A stretch of 10,492 nt of DNA from Aminicenans sp964648465 (GCA_964648465.1 CAZYMU010000055.1:1-10492); one strand, 5' to 3'; counted from the stretch's first letter, positions 1 through 6,700 are shown. The notes: a model not told the origin generated them from the sequence alone. Program-made: numbers and translations.

Positions 1-26
1 TGTTGGCACTGGCATACGTATGAAAA

Positions 27-254
27 TCATTTAGAATCACCAGATTGTTCTAAGCGCTCGACAATATTTATTTCGTCTTCGCTCAAACCGCATAGCTCAT
101 AGACAAGATGATCGATTTGACGGTAAGTTGTAGTGATGATATTTTGTAGCACGATTCGCTTCGACTCCGTCCGAGCTACCTGTAGCTGTCCAACTAATCC
201 AATCATCTCAACTACGAGCTTCAACATGTCGTCATGCTGTTTCTTCTCCATCAT
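27..254 (-). pseudogene. C-terminal fragment of a restriction-modification DNA methyltransferase
   Basis: The 75-residue frame has the layout of the extreme C-terminus of many type IIG / Eco57I-like N6-adenine methyltransferases: a helical stretch (MLKLVVEMIGLVGQLQVA), then RQIDHLVYELCGLSEDEI and IVE. In that family this tail ends the DNA-recognition region; the catalytic NPPY-type motif lies far upstream and is absent here. The frame is closed upstream by a stop at 267-269 and has no clear Shine-Dalgarno site, so it looks like a leftover rather than a gene. It lies just downstream of the HEPN-like gene, which would suit a lost defence locus. The family assignment rests on memory of this tail and is moderate. 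Confidence 0.5.
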
Positions 255-316
255 CTTGCCACAATTCTAAACCAGGACACGTTTGAAGGCAAGATGGAAC
301 CGATTAAGTGGGAATT

Positions 317-1129
317 TCATGAGACTGATTTTGAAGACAAATCACTTACAACCCGCTCTACTGCCGCAATTGCGGCAAGGGCTGTTCCCCGATCACATTT
401 TTGGCCTAAACGCTTTTCACGACCTGGATGAATCAGGTTGCGGTATTCCCTTGCAAGCCTTGCTTGTTTTGCTGTGTCCTCTCCAATTATTTCTAGTTTG
501 GCTGCTACTTCAATAAATGAATAAAGGTTCCAACAATCTAGATTTATACCAGTTTTCTTGTTATGTATTCCCTTATCTATAAGAATGTCAACCGCTTTTC
601 TCACCTCTTTTTTATCATGTTGGTCTAGCCCCCATAACAATAATGCTTCAATTACAGAACCCGCAATAACTGTAGATGCCTTCCATTCTCCATTGGAAAG
701 TGCTTGATTTGTGGCACTAATGTCAATTCTAAGATTTGTTCTTAAATCATCATCCTCAATAAAGATCAATTCAGCGGTATCTTTAGAGGGAATTTCATCA
801 GGACACATAGATAATGCTTGCCGTATAAATGAGATAGGATTGTAATCACCAAAACGTGGAATTTCATTAAGTCCATAGTCTCTTAGTTTCCATATTTCAA
901 GGGTATTTTTAATAGCCGCGACTGATGCAACAAATTCCGTGTATTGTTCTCTGGATAAAACCAATAGTTCTGATGGCAATTGAGCTATCAAGTCAACAAC
1001 TCCTGCACATGGATGTTGGTCTAGTCTATTCAATGAAAATCCTTTTCCGCCTGAATCAGTTTGCAATTTTGCCTTAGGGATAGTTTGATCAATGAATTCT
1101 ACAATTTGGCTTGGTACGACTCGTGGCAT
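317..1129 (-). CDS. Conserved protein with HEPN-like C-terminal helical domain
   Basis: An intact 270-residue reading frame. The start is well supported: on the minus strand an AGGAGGG Shine-Dalgarno site lies 4 bases before the ATG. Residues 1-110 form a domain I do not recognise by name. Residues 130-265 are helical, with SNGEWKASTVIAGSVIEALL followed by LAREYRNLIHPGR at about 225-237. This R227-x6-H234 / RNLIHPG arrangement resembles the conserved motif of HEPN or DUF4145-like proteins, several of which are RNases in toxin-antitoxin or anti-phage systems. No signal peptide or membrane segment is seen, so it should be cytoplasmic. It lies about 80 bases downstream of leader repeat A. No antitoxin-like partner is adjacent. 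RNase activity is inference only; the gene call itself is strong. Confidence 0.85.
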   Translation of the reverse strand: MPRVVPSQIVEFIDQTIPKAKLQTDSGGKGFSLNRLDQHPCAGVVDLIAQLPSELLVLSREQYTEFVASVAAIKNTLEIWKLRDYGLNEIPRFGDYNPISFIRQALSMCPDEIPSKDTAELIFIEDDDLRTNLRIDISATNQALSNGEWKASTVIAGSVIEALLLWGLDQHDKKEVRKAVDILIDKGIHNKKTGINLDCWNLYSFIEVAAKLEIIGEDTAKQARLAREYRNLIHPGREKRLGQKCDRGTALAAIAAVERVVSDLSSKSVS

Positions 1130-1214
1130 CTCACCCTCCTCACTGTTATTTTATGTTCCCAGCTGAGATCATTCAACTTATAGCACACATGAAAGGCAGA
1201 TTCAAATTAAGAGA

Positions 1215-1320
1215 AAATAGACTTCTCCATGTGTAACAGATATGTAACAGATTTTGACTAAAAATGCTTAATTGTGGTTAAAGATGACTGAAAGGAAAAT
1301 GGATTCTACCCCTGTAAATT
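1215..1320 (-). repeat. Leader repeat copy A
   Basis: One of four related blocks in this window, all in minus orientation. Read on the minus strand it runs TTTACAGGGG, CCTTTCAGTC, an AATTAAGCATTTTT stretch, a pair of TGTTACA direct repeats (1232-1238 and 1243-1249, period 11 bp), and then GGAGAAGTCTAT. It sits between the tRNA-Arg remnant and the HEPN-like gene. The structure suggests the end of an integrative element, with the phased repeats as recombinase or regulator binding sites; this function is inferred. Confidence 0.6.
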
Positions 1321-1323
1321 GTA

Positions 1324-1396
1324 TCTTCCAGGGTGGGATTTAAACCCCATCCTCCGTTTCCGGAAACCGTCGCTCTGTCCCCTGAGCTACAGGCGC
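1324..1396 (-). pseudogene. tRNA-Arg(CCG)-like remnant
   Basis: The minus strand starts GCGCCTGTAGCTC, a typical acceptor and D-stem start. It continues with a D-arm (GCTC/GAGC), the anticodon loop TTCCGGA (CCG, Arg) and a T-loop-like TTTAAATCCC. The anticodon stem (ACGGT/AACGG) has two mismatches, the T-stem appears to have an extra G, and the 3' strand does not pair with GCGCCTG and lacks CCA. It is therefore a decayed tRNA gene and unlikely to be charged. Leader copy A follows immediately, the arrangement expected where an element integrated into a tRNA gene. Confidence 0.6.
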
Positions 1397-1451
1397 ACCT
1401 TTTATTGTGGCCTAATTAGAACAGATTTGAGGGACAGAATCTCCAAATTCT

Positions 1452-1562
1452 CTACTCTCCCTTCAACTCGGCCAGCCTTTTACTCGCATCATCAACCTCA
1501 GGGAGGTTGGGATCGGCGTCTTTCCAGAGGGAGAGGTGAACAAACCATCGCTTAAGAAATAT
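1452..1562 (-). pseudogene. C-terminal tail of a TPR-type protein
   Basis: An open minus-strand frame reads HLSLWKDADPNLPEVDD and then ASKRLAELKGE before a TAG stop at 1452-1454. The pattern LWKDADP..PEV.DA..RLA.LK is a common end of bacterial TPR proteins, including kinase-TPR fusions. No start or upstream TPR units are present, so only about 36 codons remain. It ends about 55 bases before the tRNA-Arg remnant on the same strand. The annotation is from motif recall. Confidence 0.45.
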
Positions 1563-1608
1563 CATGTGTGGTCCGAATTAAGTTGAAACGAAACAGTGTC
1601 ACATTGAT

Positions 1609-1649
1609 GGAGGCTGATCCCATCGGATCTGCCTCCCGGATCTTGATCC
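1609..1649 (+). promoter_or_regulatory. Double hairpin in the ATPase leader
   Basis: A long stem pairs GGAGGC (1609-1614) with GCCTCC (1631-1636) and, past a single T-T mismatch, GATCC (1616-1620) with GGATC (1625-1629) around a CATC loop. A second small stem, GGATC-TT-GATCC, follows at 1638-1649, so the GGATC element could pair in more than one way. The nearest T-run (TTTTTT) begins around 1664, too far away for a standard intrinsic terminator. It lies about 200 bases before the ATPase start and could be an attenuator, an RNA switch or a relic of an earlier terminator. Confidence 0.4.
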
Positions 1650-1847
1650 AGAACGGATGTTGGTTTTTTGTGATAGAATTGACATCCGGGGAGCAGGTTA
1701 CCTGTCTACTTTATTTCGGTGAAATCTTAGATTAGTAAAGGTTAGATGCTTCGATTAGGTTTTTATATGAGTCAACACGCATGAATAAAAAAGTATTCAG
1801 CAAGGCAATAAGAAAAATGGTAAAATTGTTGAATAAAGGAGCATGAC

Positions 1848-4544
1848 ATGGATGCTTCCCAACGGAAGAACGACGAACATAAGGTAGACCTTTCTAAACT
1901 CTACTCCCGGCTCAATGCCGTTCCTGACGGACTTTCTTCGGAAGAAGCCCAAAAGAGGCAGCTAGAGTACGGGCTAAATGTCCTTGAAGAAAAGAAAAAG
2001 AAGTCAATCCTCGTACGGTTCGGCAGGCACCTTGTCAATTTTTTCGCCCTTCTTCTCTGGACCGGTGCTGTGCTTGCCTTTACATCGGAATACCTTTCTC
2101 CAGGCGACGGAAACCTCTATATTGGCATTGCCCTCGCAGTGGTCGTGGTCCTGAACGCAGTGTTCACTTTCATACAGGAATATCAATCCGAAAAAATAAT
2201 GGAGAGTTTCAGGAAGATGATGCCGGAAAGGATCAATGCGCTGAGGGACGGCACGAGGACCGAACTCCTCGCAGGTGAAATAGTTCCGGGGGACATAATA
2301 TATCTTGAAGAGGGGAACAAGATACCCGCAGATGCCCGCCTTTTGGAGGAGAACTCCCTTAAGGTAGACCACTCCGCGCTCACAGGCGAGTCAGAACCCC
2401 AGCTCAGGAAGATTGTCCCCACTCATGAGAATATCCTCGAGTCACGGAACATGGTCTTCTCTGGCACCCTTGTCCAGTCTGGCAATGGCACTGCACTTGT
2501 TTACGGCACTGGAATGAACACCCAGTTAGGAAAGATAGCAGAGCTTACAAGGGAGGCAGGGGAGGTGGAAAGCCCCCTCAAAAAAGAGCTGAACCATTTC
2601 ATCAAGATCATCTCTTCCATTGCGATCACTCTGGGTGTCTCTTTCTTCGCGGTCAGCTTTCTGACCGGTAACAGGCTTATGGCAAGTATGGTATTTGCCA
2701 TAGGGATCATTGTCGCTAATGTCCCTGAAGGACTGCTGCCTACCGTTACCCTCTGCCTGAGTATGGCCTCAAGGAATATGGCAAAGAGGATGGCGCTCAT
2801 TAAGAACCTTGATTCAGTCGAGACACTCGGTTCCACCACTGTTATCTGCACCGATAAGACGGGCACGATCACAGAGAACAGGATCTCGGTCAATACGATA
2901 TATATTGACCTGGACGAAAGGCTAATTCATGAAAAGAATGTAATGGAAATGCCGGGTATGGAAATGCTGTTGAAAATATCGGTCCTTTGCAACAACGCCA
3001 AGCTGAACGATAAAGATTACTATATCGGGGATCCTACTGAGGGGGCGCTGCTACTCTTTGCAAAAGACAAGATAAATGTTGAAGAACTGAACAGCAGATG
3101 GCGTCGGATTCATGAATCACCTTTCGATTCAAAGACGAAACGGATGATAACCTTAAACAATGATGGAGAAGCTAATGTTGTCTATATGAAGGGTGCACCC
3201 GAGGTAGCGCTCGCTATGAGCAATAAGATACTTCTAAACAATGAAATTGTCCCATTTGAGGACCATCATAGAGCTGAAATCCAAAAATATTACGAAAGAC
3301 TGGCCTCAAGAGGAGAACGGGTACTGGCGCTCGGTTTCAAGGAGGGCGAAGGGCAGTCAGAAGATGAGTTTGTCTTCGTTGGGCTTGTAGGAATGATAGA
3401 TCCTCCGCGCAAAGAGATACCGGAGGCGATAGCCAGATGCAAAGAGGCCGGGATAAAGGTGATCATGATAACAGGGGACTATAGCCTGACCGCTGAAGCG
3501 ATAGCCAGGATTGCAGGAATGATAAAGGGCAGTGCCAATATAATGACCGGAGAGCAACTTGAGAAAAGCTCTGATGATGATCTGAAGGAGTTTCTGAAAA
3601 AAGATAACATTATATTTGCCCGCACCTCGCCTGCACAGAAGCTTCAAATAGTGATCGCCTTACAGGCGCTAGGAGAGGTCGTGACCGTTACCGGGGATGG
3701 TGTAAATGACGCACCTGCCATAAAGAATGCGGATATGGGAGTAGCGATGGGGAGCATCGGGACCGAGGTCGCTAAAGAAGCGTCGGACATGGTACTGCTC
3801 GATGATAATTTCGCCACCATAGTGAACGCTGTCGAGGAGGGGAGGACAGTTTACAATAATATCAAGAAATTTATCGCATATATTCTTACAAGTAATGTCC
3901 CTGAAATACTCCCCTTTATCGCGTTCGTGCTTCTGGGGATACCTCTCCCGCTAACTGTCGTGCTGATACTATCGATCGACCTCGGTACCGACCTGCTGCC
4001 CGCGCTCGGACTTGGTGTTGAAAAGGCGGAACATGATGTCATGAAGAAACTCCCTAGACCCAGGGACGAAAGACTCCTCACGCCGAATCTTCTCTTCATG
4101 TCTTATGGCATTGTCGGTATGCTCCAGGCTGCCGCGGGATTCTTTTCCTACTTCGTTGTCCTTTACAGAGGAGGGTGGACATGGGGGCAGGAACTCGCCT
4201 CGTCAGATCCCCTGTGCCTCAAAGCCGTGACAGCTTTCTTTGCGAGTATCATTATCTGTCAGATCGCGGATGTCATGATATGCAGGACGCGCAGGGAGTC
4301 TGTTTTAAAGGCCGGGCTCTTCAGTAATAAGTTTGTCCTTGTGGGTATTCTGTCAGAACTGATACTTCTCTCGATAATTGTATACAACCCCTTCACGAGC
4401 AAGCTTTTCGGCACTCATCCTCTTACTTTATTAGAGCTTTCGCTTTCTATCCCGTTCGCGCTGTTCATATTTTTTTGGGACGAGATAAGGAAGCTGCTTA
4501 TCAGGAAGGACGTGAAGTTCGTCGAAAAGTACCTGAACTGGTGA
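1848..4544 (+). CDS. P2-type cation-transporting ATPase, Na,K-ATPase-like (P2C) membrane domain
   Basis: A complete 898-residue P-type ATPase of the inner membrane, using ATP hydrolysis to move cations. Visible in order: an N-terminal cation-ATPase domain, TGES at 179-182 (actuator), VPEGLL at 292-297 (M4), DKTGTIT with phosphorylated D336, KGAPE at 448 (ATP binding), TGDGVNDAP from 615, TSNVPE at 681-686 (M5), IDLGTD at 710-715 (M6), QIADVMICRTRR with D808 (M8), and a DEIRKLLIR tail. The VPEGLL, TSNVPE, DLGTD and Q.AD residues correspond to the sodium/potassium ligands of Na,K-ATPase. By contrast GDPTEGALL in the nucleotide domain is of calcium/proton-pump type. A GGAG Shine-Dalgarno site 6 bases before ATG fixes the start. 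No beta subunit or partner gene is adjacent. The ion moved cannot be proven from sequence; Na+ and/or K+ is the best inference. Confidence 0.95.
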   Translation: MDASQRKNDEHKVDLSKLYSRLNAVPDGLSSEEAQKRQLEYGLNVLEEKKKKSILVRFGRHLVNFFALLLWTGAVLAFTSEYLSPGDGNLYIGIALAVVVVLNAVFTFIQEYQSEKIMESFRKMMPERINALRDGTRTELLAGEIVPGDIIYLEEGNKIPADARLLEENSLKVDHSALTGESEPQLRKIVPTHENILESRNMVFSGTLVQSGNGTALVYGTGMNTQLGKIAELTREAGEVESPLKKELNHFIKIISSIAITLGVSFFAVSFLTGNRLMASMVFAIGIIVANVPEGLLPTVTLCLSMASRNMAKRMALIKNLDSVETLGSTTVICTDKTGTITENRISVNTIYIDLDERLIHEKNVMEMPGMEMLLKISVLCNNAKLNDKDYYIGDPTEGALLLFAKDKINVEELNSRWRRIHESPFDSKTKRMITLNNDGEANVVYMKGAPEVALAMSNKILLNNEIVPFEDHHRAEIQKYYERLASRGERVLALGFKEGEGQSEDEFVFVGLVGMIDPPRKEIPEAIARCKEAGIKVIMITGDYSLTAEAIARIAGMIKGSANIMTGEQLEKSSDDDLKEFLKKDNIIFARTSPAQKLQIVIALQALGEVVTVTGDGVNDAPAIKNADMGVAMGSIGTEVAKEASDMVLLDDNFATIVNAVEEGRTVYNNIKKFIAYILTSNVPEILPFIAFVLLGIPLPLTVVLILSIDLGTDLLPALGLGVEKAEHDVMKKLPRPRDERLLTPNLLFMSYGIVGMLQAAAGFFSYFVVLYRGGWTWGQELASSDPLCLKAVTAFFASIIICQIADVMICRTRRESVLKAGLFSNKFVLVGILSELILLSIIVYNPFTSKLFGTHPLTLLELSLSIPFALFIFFWDEIRKLLIRKDVKFVEKYLNW

Positions 4545-4721
4545 CTGCCTGTTTAAATTTAAATTTCGACGACCGGAGTGGCTATCTAAGGTAAGTTTCA
4601 CTTTTTGCTATCCTTGCAGTGTACCCATATCTTAACCTTTTAGTGCTATCTTTTTTGTAGTAGTCCCTGACTAATGTTCGTATTTTCCCTGATTTTTCTG
4701 TCAGAGTTTATGGCAGAGAAA
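4545..4721. other. Non-coding stretch after the ATPase
   Basis: No convincing gene or terminator follows the ATPase stop. An AT palindrome (TTTAAATTTAAA) lies just after it. On the minus strand a frame between stops, about 4582-4704, reads KIRTLVRDYYKKD, then RLRYGYTARIAKSETYLR and a stop. It looks protein-like but has no start and no family I recognise; it may be a fragment of the gene once driven by leader copy D. Confidence 0.3.
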
Positions 4722-4795
4722 TCCCCCATTTGACACATGAGTGACAAAAAAAAGTTTCAAGCGCTGGAATTATGTTGCCAGATGTGAAACACACG
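4722..4795 (-). repeat. Leader repeat copy D (divergent)
   Basis: On the minus strand it carries TTTCACATCTGGCAACATAA, then TTCCAGCGC, a T-run, and the pair TGTCACTCATG / TGTCAAATGGG (plus-strand units at 4729 and 4740, period 11 bp), then GGGGATTTCT. Order and spacing match copies A, B and C, though identity is lower. No tRNA fragment could be recognised beside it. A short plus-strand frame starting with ATG at 4737 falls inside this repeat and is taken as chance. Confidence 0.4.
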
Positions 4796-4843
4796 ATTCG
4801 AAAGAATCAATGGAAAATTCGAATTGGATATCGTAAAATTGGA

Positions 4844-4987
4844 CTATATTTTTGTGTTCTTCGCGATTTTCTTTCCGAACTCTTTACACTCTTTCAAAGA
4901 ATTCTCATCCGGATTCCACGTTGATTTTAAATTATAAGGATTTACTTTTTTTCCTCCCCCACAATCCCAAATACATTTCCTCAATTT
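4844..4987 (-). pseudogene. Possible flavodoxin-like C-terminal fragment
   Basis: A 47-codon minus-strand frame between stops reads KCIWDCGGGKKVNPYNL, then WNPDENSLKECKEFGKKIAK. The ending (P-E-x-SL-x-EC-x-EFGKKIA) resembles the last helix of flavodoxin-family proteins. It overlaps, in another frame, the readthrough end of the IS91 transposase tail. No start codon and no FMN-binding loop are present. The frame looks too well composed to be random, but the family call is weak. Confidence 0.3.
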
Positions 4988-5501
4988 TCACCTGCTGACA
5001 TCCTGGAATGAGAATATCACAACAAAAAAGAAGAAAACAATGACTGGAAAAGAGAGATAAATCCAGTAAAGCCTCAAAGCCATCGAGTATAATCCAGACT
5101 CCGCCCTTGAATCCGCAAATCAGCCAGGAAGGCTTTGACAAATAATATTCCCCACTCTCTTCGGCTGCCATCAGAAGTTCCTGCCGGAGGAGCCGGGGCG
5201 GAGGAGGACGCTCGGCATGAAAGGTGATCTTAAGGTGTGCGATGATCTTGTCTATGACTTTATGATCCTCGATAAATGCGATGATTGACATTTGTCCTCC
5301 ACAATGAGGGCAAAGGAGAGGGTCCACTTCATAAACCTTGCGGATCATCTCTGCCCATCCTTTTCTGGGGACAAATGGAGTCTCCTCCTCAATTATGGGA
5401 GGATGAGGAGAGTCTTGCTCTTTCAAGCAATCCAACTTGTGCATCCGGCATGTGATGGTTAAATTTAACCCAAAAATCATATAGACTTCTTCCCATGTCA
5501 C
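4932..5501 (-). pseudogene. IS91-family transposase, C-terminal fragment
   Basis: The frame of 189 codons contains a tail seen in IS91-like (Y2) transposases: GWAEMIRKVYEVDPLLCPHC, then IAFIEDHKVIDKIIAHLK and AERPPPP..LRQELLMAAEE. The CPHC at 64-67 is a zinc-knuckle-like pair. The catalytic tyrosine and HUH regions are missing. Homology appears to end at GEYY (about 5142), where related copies stop; the remaining 69 codons are readthrough. The first 20 or so codons come from leader repeat B, so the start is a fusion artefact and function is not expected. A second tail copy lies at 6472-6621. Confidence 0.7.
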
Positions 5502-5605
5502 ATATGTGTAACAGATTCGATTGAAAAACGCTGAAATTATGGTATTAGGACTGAAAGGAAAACTTACCGGAAAGGCCTCTTTTCCCCTGAAAATAGCAAG
5601 GAATA
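5480..5605 (-). repeat. Leader repeat copy B
   Basis: On the minus strand this reads TTTTCAGGGG, CCTTTCAGTCCTAATACC, ATAATTTCAGCGTTTTT, a TGTTACA / TGTGACA pair (plus-strand units 5496-5502 and 5507-5513, period 11 bp), then GGGAAGAAGTCTAT. It begins directly after the 3' end of the tRNA-Val half and runs into the IS91 tail, replacing whatever gene was originally there. It is the closest match to copy A in the CTTTCAGTC and AAGTCTAT parts. Confidence 0.6.
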
Positions 5606-5607
5606 CC

Positions 5608-5658
5608 TGGTGAGCGGCACTGGATTCGAACTAGTGACCCCCGGTTTGTAAGACCGGT
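5608..5658 (-). pseudogene. 3' half of tRNA-Val(TAC)
   Basis: On the minus strand: a perfect anticodon arm (CCGGT-CTTACAA-ACCGG, anticodon TAC), variable loop GGGTC, a T-arm ACTAG-TTCGAAT-CCAGT with one mismatch, then GCCGCTC and ACCA. The acceptor 5' strand and D-arm are missing; non-tRNA sequence replaces them exactly at the anticodon arm. A 3' half of a tRNA with encoded CCA is the classic mark of an attachment site left by a tyrosine-recombinase element. Confidence 0.7.
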
Positions 5659-5695
5659 ACTTTTTTCAGATATTCCCTTTTTAAGTGGCGTCATT

Positions 5696-6025
5696 TTACT
5701 TTAAAAACCAAACTCTTCTCTTTAGTTTCTCTATCCGCTTTCTCCTCCAATATGCCCAGTCATAGATCCAGTCTGGGCATCGTTTAACTCTAATACCCTT
5801 TGCTCTCAGCCATCTCTTAATTGTTCTCCTCGGAACGTACAGAAGTCGTGATGTCGCTCGAACTCCAATAGATTTTGCTTTTTCTATTGCATATACTTTC
5901 TGTTCTTTTGTGTAATGTCCTCCGTCTGGATTTAGACTATTAAAATAAAATAGTTGTTTATGGTTCTCTGCTACGATCCATAATCTGATCAGTGCCTTTG
6001 TACTTAATTTATCTAATCTATTCAT
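5696..6025 (-). CDS. Small helix-turn-helix DNA-binding protein
   Basis: About 109 residues. The preferred start is the second ATG of the frame, because a GGAGGG Shine-Dalgarno site lies 4 bases upstream, the same arrangement as in the HEPN-like gene. The middle reads KVYAIEKAKSIGVRATSRLL, then VPRRTIKRWLRAKGI, a homeodomain-like/transposase-type HTH. The C-terminus is very basic (YWRRKRIEKLKRRVWFLK), so DNA binding is likely. It follows leader copy C and is followed by the tRNA-Val half on the same strand. It could be a regulator of an integrated element or the HTH part of a lost transposase; no catalytic domain is visible. Confidence 0.65.
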   Translation of the reverse strand: MNRLDKLSTKALIRLWIVAENHKQLFYFNSLNPDGGHYTKEQKVYAIEKAKSIGVRATSRLLYVPRRTIKRWLRAKGIRVKRCPDWIYDWAYWRRKRIEKLKRRVWFLK

Positions 6026-6044
6026 CTTACCCTCCAAATACAGT

Positions 6045-6175
6045 CTTAGATAGACCTCTCCCCGTGTGCCAAATGTGTGACAAAAAATGCTGAAAATTGT
6101 TGAAATTAAGGTATCAGGGTTGAAAGAAGGGTCAAGCGTAAGTCATTGATATAATTGATATTTCCTGTAAAATCA
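6045..6175 (-). repeat. Leader repeat copy C
   Basis: Minus-strand order: TTGATTTTACAGG, CTTTCAACCCTGATACC, TTAATTTCAACAA, TCAGCATTTTTTG, a TGTCACA / TGGCACA pair (plus-strand units at 6065 and 6076, period 11 bp), then GGGGAGAGGTCTAT. It begins just after the tRNA-Ala half and leads into the Shine-Dalgarno site of the HTH gene, so it may contain that gene's promoter. Confidence 0.6.
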
Positions 6176-6204
6176 AGGGCTTAGGCATCAGGAGTGTCGT
6201 CTCC

Positions 6205-6242
6205 TTGCGAACGCTGCGCTCTCCCAGCTGAGCTAACCACCC
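6205..6242 (-). pseudogene. 5' half of a tRNA, probably Ala(CGC)
   Basis: The minus strand starts GGGTGGTTAGCTCAGCTGGG and AGAGC, a textbook acceptor strand and D-arm, then reaches an anticodon-loop-like TTCGCAA (CGC). After this the sequence no longer pairs with the anticodon stem and no T-arm follows. Together with the 3' tRNA-Val half, it shows breakage of different tRNA genes near the anticodon. It is directly followed by leader copy C. Confidence 0.6.
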
Positions 6243-6434
6243 ACGTCTTCACACTGTTGATCTCTCTAATAATTTACCATAAAATACAGCACCGTCATAC
6301 CTGTTTACTTAATTTTTCTCAAAAATGAGAGCAGAGATTAGTGTTTTTTTCTGCAAGTAAACTATTGTTTACACATTATGACTCCACTCTAAAATCGATT
6401 CTATCACTCAACAGAGGAATTTAATCATTTCTCC
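6243..6434. other. AT-rich non-coding stretch with GTTTAC palindromes
   Basis: No gene is seen. GTTTACTT at 6303-6310 is matched by AAGTAAAC at 6355-6362, and GTAAAC-TATT-GTTTAC at 6357-6372 forms a second perfect dyad sharing the same arm. TCTC/GAGA also pairs between them. This could be an operator cluster or cruciform. It lies upstream of the tRNA-Ala half and copy C on the minus strand, and just before the IS91 derivative on the plus strand. Confidence 0.35.
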
Positions 6435-6700
6435 TTCCCGGCACATTTCTTGAATCTCAACCCCTGCCATAAGCATTGTCTCCTTTATTGAAGATCACAA
6501 AGTCATAGACAAAATCATCAAACACCTTAAACTGACTTTTAAGGCTGAACGTCCTCCTTCACCCCAAGTTGTTCAACAGGAACTCATGATAGCAGCCGAA
6601 GAGGGAGAGAAATATTTCTAAACATTGAAGGATGGGTAAAGTCTATATTATTTTTGGCTATTTTTGAAGCTTTATTCCGGGATTCTTATATATTGTGGAT
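6435..6700 (+). mobile_element. Internally deleted IS91-family derivative
   Basis: Bases 6435-6470 match 9695-9730 at 34 of 36 positions. At 9695 this segment begins an IS91 element and leads to its N-terminal coding part; here it leads straight to the transposase tail (6472-6621: FIEDHKVIDKIIKHLKLTF, then AERPPSP and QQELMIAAEE, stop TAA). Everything between is missing. After the stop, similarity to the 3' part of the 4932-5501 copy seems to continue to about 6700. The result is a short, non-coding-size element keeping one end and the tail region. Confidence 0.6.

Noticed and set aside
1319..1555. Plus-strand frame of 78 codons
   Set aside because: It runs antisense through the tRNA-Arg remnant and the TPR tail; composition is that of a shadow.
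1679..1712. TTGACA at 1679-1684 as a -35 box for the ATPase
   Set aside because: No acceptable -10 element lies 16-18 bases downstream.
2004..4099. Several long minus-strand frames opposite the ATPase
   Set aside because: They are shadows of the well-supported plus-strand gene.
4737..4787. Short plus-strand frame MSDKKKFQALELCCQM
   Set aside because: It lies wholly inside leader copy D and has no ribosome-binding site.
1324..6242. Functional tRNA genes
   Set aside because: None of the three can fold a full cloverleaf with a paired acceptor stem.
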